Shown here piece after piece: positions 62,152 to 64,000 of a stretch of DNA of 64,000 nucleotides (within the stretch, counting starts at the first letter, position 1; every line of letters begins with the position of its first letter). The translations under genes and the position numbers were made by a program. The notes beneath the pieces were generated by a model that saw only the letters and a program-made list of their open reading frames with translations, was not told where the DNA came from and ran no database searches. The DNA comes from Demequina maris (GTDB taxonomy: Bacteria > Actinomycetota > Actinomycetes > Actinomycetales > Demequinaceae), in contig NZ_BBLX01000003.1 of NCBI RefSeq assembly GCF_000971155.1, positions 248,001 through 312,000 of the forward strand, given 5' to 3'.

Positions 62152-63455
62152 GACCGCTTCACCCGCAGGTCGAGGAAGTGGGTGGCGCACGAGATGCACG
62201 GGTCGTAGTTGCGGATGGCCTCCTCGCAGCGGTGCGTGAGCATGTGGTCGTCGAGGTCGATCCACTGCTCGGCCGCCTTGCGCAGGTCCGCCTCGATGCT
62301 GGCCTGGTTCTGCGAGGTGGGCGGCACGATCTGCGCGTCCTCGATGACGCCGTCCGCGTCGATGCGGTAGCGGTGCCAGATGAGGCCGCGCGGCGCCTCC
62401 GAGGCGCCGATGCCCTCGCCCGCGACCGGCGCGACCGGCACCGACGGCGCGTGCCCGTCCCGCCATGCGTCGACGATGCGCAGCGCCTCCTCGAACGCGT
62501 ACGCGAGCTCGACGGTGCGCACGATGATCGACTTGAACGGGTTGCGGCAGGTCTCACCCAGGCCGGCCTTGAGCGCGGCCTCCTGCGTGGTGGGGCTCAG
62601 CTGGTCGAAGTTGAGGCTGTAGCGCGCGAGCGGGCCCACGAAGTAGGGCTTGCCGTCGAACGATGCGTGGAGGGCGTTCGAGTGGGCGACGTGGAACTCC
62701 TTGACGTGGTCGGCGATCTCGGTGACCGGGAAGCGCACGCCGCTGGTCGCGACGACCTCGGTGCCGCGCTCGAGCGGGTACCAGTCGGGGTGGCGCAGGG
62801 AGACGTAGTTGTAGTCCTGCTCCATGTCAGGGAAGTCGAAGGTCGCGACCAGGGCGACGGCGGCCAGCGCATCGTCCCTCCCCTGCTCCAGGGCGGGGCG
62901 GAGGCGCTGCAGCTCGGCGACCGTGGGCATCCGGTAGAAGCCTCCGACCTTGACGTTGACGGGGTGGATCGCGCGGCCGCCCACGGCGGTCATGAGGTCG
63001 TTGCCGGCCTTCTTGAGGCGCAGCGCCATCTGGACCACGTCGGCGTGGTCCTTGGCCATCTCGAGGACGGACTCGTAGCCCAGGAAGTCGGGCGCGTGGA
63101 GCATGAAGATGTGGAGCGCGTGGGACTCGATCCACTCGCCGCAGTAGAGCAGGCGGCGCATCAGCTGGATCTCCGGCGTGGTGGTGACGCCGCAGATGGT
63201 CTCCATCGCCTCGGTGGAGGCGGACTGGTAGGCGACCGGGCAGATGCCGCAGATACGTGCGGTGATGTCCGGCGGCTCGGTGAACTTGCGGCCGCGCAGG
63301 AAGCCCTCGTAGAAGCGCGGCGGCTCGAAGATGTTGAGCTGGACGGACTCGACCTTCCCGTCCTTGAACTCGATGTGCATGCCGCCCTCGCCCTCGACGC
63401 GCGCGAGCATGCCGACCTGCATCACCTGGCCGCCGTCCTTGAGCTGGTGGGTCAT
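62148..63455 (-). CDS. [NiFe]-hydrogenase large (catalytic) subunit
   Basis: A 435-residue large subunit. The N-terminal motif is RICGICP (Cys69, Cys72) and the C-terminal motif is DPCISCATH (Cys420, Cys423, His426); these cysteines bind the NiFe centre. A nine-residue tail, FLDLRVKRS, follows His426 and should be removed by the protease encoded next. [13 protein letters not shown] is typical of group 3 cytoplasmic hydrogenases, most likely 3b. ATGA overlap with the small-subunit gene. Confidence 0.95.
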   Translation of the reverse strand: MTHQLKDGGQVMQVGMLARVEGEGGMHIEFKDGKVESVQLNIFEPPRFYEGFLRGRKFTEPPDITARICGICPVAYQSASTEAMETICGVTTTPEIQLMRRLLYCGEWIESHALHIFMLHAPDFLGYESVLEMAKDHADVVQMALRLKKAGNDLMTAVGGRAIHPVNVKVGGFYRMPTVAELQRLRPALEQGRDDALAAVALVATFDFPDMEQDYNYVSLRHPDWYPLERGTEVVATSGVRFPVTEIADHVKEFHVAHSNALHASFDGKPYFVGPLARYSLNFDQLSPTTQEAALKAGLGETCRNPFKSIIVRTVELAYAFEEALRIVDAWRDGHAPSVPVAPVAGEGIGASEAPRGLIWHRYRIDADGVIEDAQIVPPTSQNQASIEADLRKAAEQWIDLDDHMLTHRCEEAIRNYDPCISCATHFLDLRVKRS

Positions 63456-64000
63456 GACGGGCCTCCGGTGGACGATGCGGCGGCCGCCTGGTCGCTCGCG
63501 GCGGCGAACTCCGGTGAGCCGGCGTTGAAGGTGCGGTAGACGCGGACGATGTCGGCGTTGGACATCCCGAGCTCGGCGAGCTGGCGGGTCATGGCCTCGG
63601 TGTTCGCGGAGTCCTGCGGACCGAAGCAGCCGTAGCAGCCGCGGCCGTAGGACGGGCAGAGCGCGCCGCAGCCGGCCTGCGTCACGGGCCCGAGGCAGGG
63701 CGTACCGGTGGCGACGGGGACGCAGACGTTGCCCTTGAGCTTGCACTCGACGCACACCGAGTAGGTCGGGATGCGGGGCTTGCGGCCGTTGAGGAAGGCG
63801 GCGAGCACCTCGACCAGCTGGGTCTTGTCGACCGGGCAGCCGCGCAGCTCGTAGTCGACGTCGATGTGGCTCGCGATCGGCGTGGACGTGTCGAGCGTGG
63901 AGAGGTACTCGGGGTGGGCGTAGACGATCGAGCGGAACTCGTCGACGTCGGCCCAGTTGCGCAGCGCCTGGATGCCACCAGCGGTCGCGCACGCGCCGAT
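63452..64000 (-). CDS. [NiFe]-hydrogenase small subunit, C-terminal part (cut by window edge)
   Basis: The last 182 codons are present and the frame is open to the right edge. GACATAGG and ELRGCPVD carry proximal-cluster cysteines. Several more cysteines ([26 protein letters not shown]) can bind further Fe-S clusters. This matches group 3 small subunits. The electron-transfer subunits (diaphorase and ferredoxin-like) would lie outside, upstream. Confidence 0.9.
   Translation of the reverse strand: MGACATAGGIQALRNWADVDEFRSIVYAHPEYLSTLDTSTPIASHIDVDYELRGCPVDKTQLVEVLAAFLNGRKPRIPTYSVCVECKLKGNVCVPVATGTPCLGPVTQAGCGALCPSYGRGCYGCFGPQDSANTEAMTRQLAELGMSNADIVRVYRTFNAGSPEFAAASDQAAAASSTGGPS

Larger units (their letters stand above)
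3154..63479. repeat. Dispersed decamer GGACGATGCG (41 exact copies)
   Basis: Start positions on +: 8732, 11077, 11815, 12684, 19677, 20600, 26971, 29637, 30930, 33053, 37108, 40224, 41145, 46574, 50052, 50284, 51835, 53762, 55168, 58759, 59254, 60528, 63470. Left ends on -: 3154, 5772, 11067, 12897, 18349, 31993, 33773, 33808, 34652, 40441, 44236, 49588, 53224, 54277, 56415, 60252, 62092, 62868. Many copies have an extra G in front. Twelve are intergenic. Counted by eye, so a few may be missed. Confidence 0.85.

Overview
The window is about 72% G+C, densely packed, and typical of an actinobacterium. The gene content and order (glnD-glnK-amtB, ftsY, smc, ndk, folC, DUF4233, an ileS with a T-box leader, DUF2510 proteins, a SigK/RskA pair) point to the order Micrococcales, perhaps near Demequina or Cellulomonadaceae. 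No rRNA or tRNA gene was seen, so the genus cannot be fixed. Nearly all of the sequence is ordinary chromosome. No insertion sequence, prophage or CRISPR array was found.

Layout. 1-12.6 kb: nitrogen signalling (glnD, glnK, amtB behind GlnR boxes), ftsY, smc, ndk, apt, and two tandem folC genes. 12.9-20.8 kb: two DUF2510 membrane proteins, cysM, pabC, a sulfurtransferase and ileS. 20.8-27.1 kb: a tandemly amplified cassette of exported protein, ECF sigma factor and single-TM partner. Its three promoter regions carry the same CAAC-type promoter, the middle copy has no sigma gene, and one exported gene is frameshifted. 27.3-38 kb: a mixed accessory region with YCII, MFS and VOC proteins, a DUF885 peptidase, a sugar dehydrogenase, lipid enzymes and a dispersed 56-bp repeat. 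38-41.7 kb: a SigK-type regulon (dipZ, Met-rich lipoprotein, sigK, rskA) with two CCATCC-N15-CCGAAC promoters. 41.7-58.6 kb: an antiporter, small enzymes, glpK and glpD sharing an upstream motif, and sbcD-sbcC. 59-64 kb: an overlapping [NiFe]-hydrogenase operon with small and large subunits, maturation protease, HypC, an EamA transporter, a DUF6390-like protein and a CbiM/NikM-like metal permease.

The strongest unexplained signal is a non-palindromic decamer, GGACGATGCG. I counted 41 exact copies by eye, 23 on + and 18 on -, against roughly 0.3 expected from base composition. It occurs in both strands, in several reading frames and in intergenic DNA, and some copies form inverted pairs at gene ends. 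This looks like selection on DNA, comparable in density to the DNA uptake sequences of Neisseria and Haemophilus, or to a Chi-like or chromosome-organising signal.

Many genes have a TANNNT-type -10 box only 6-8 nt before the start codon, so leaderless transcripts look common here.
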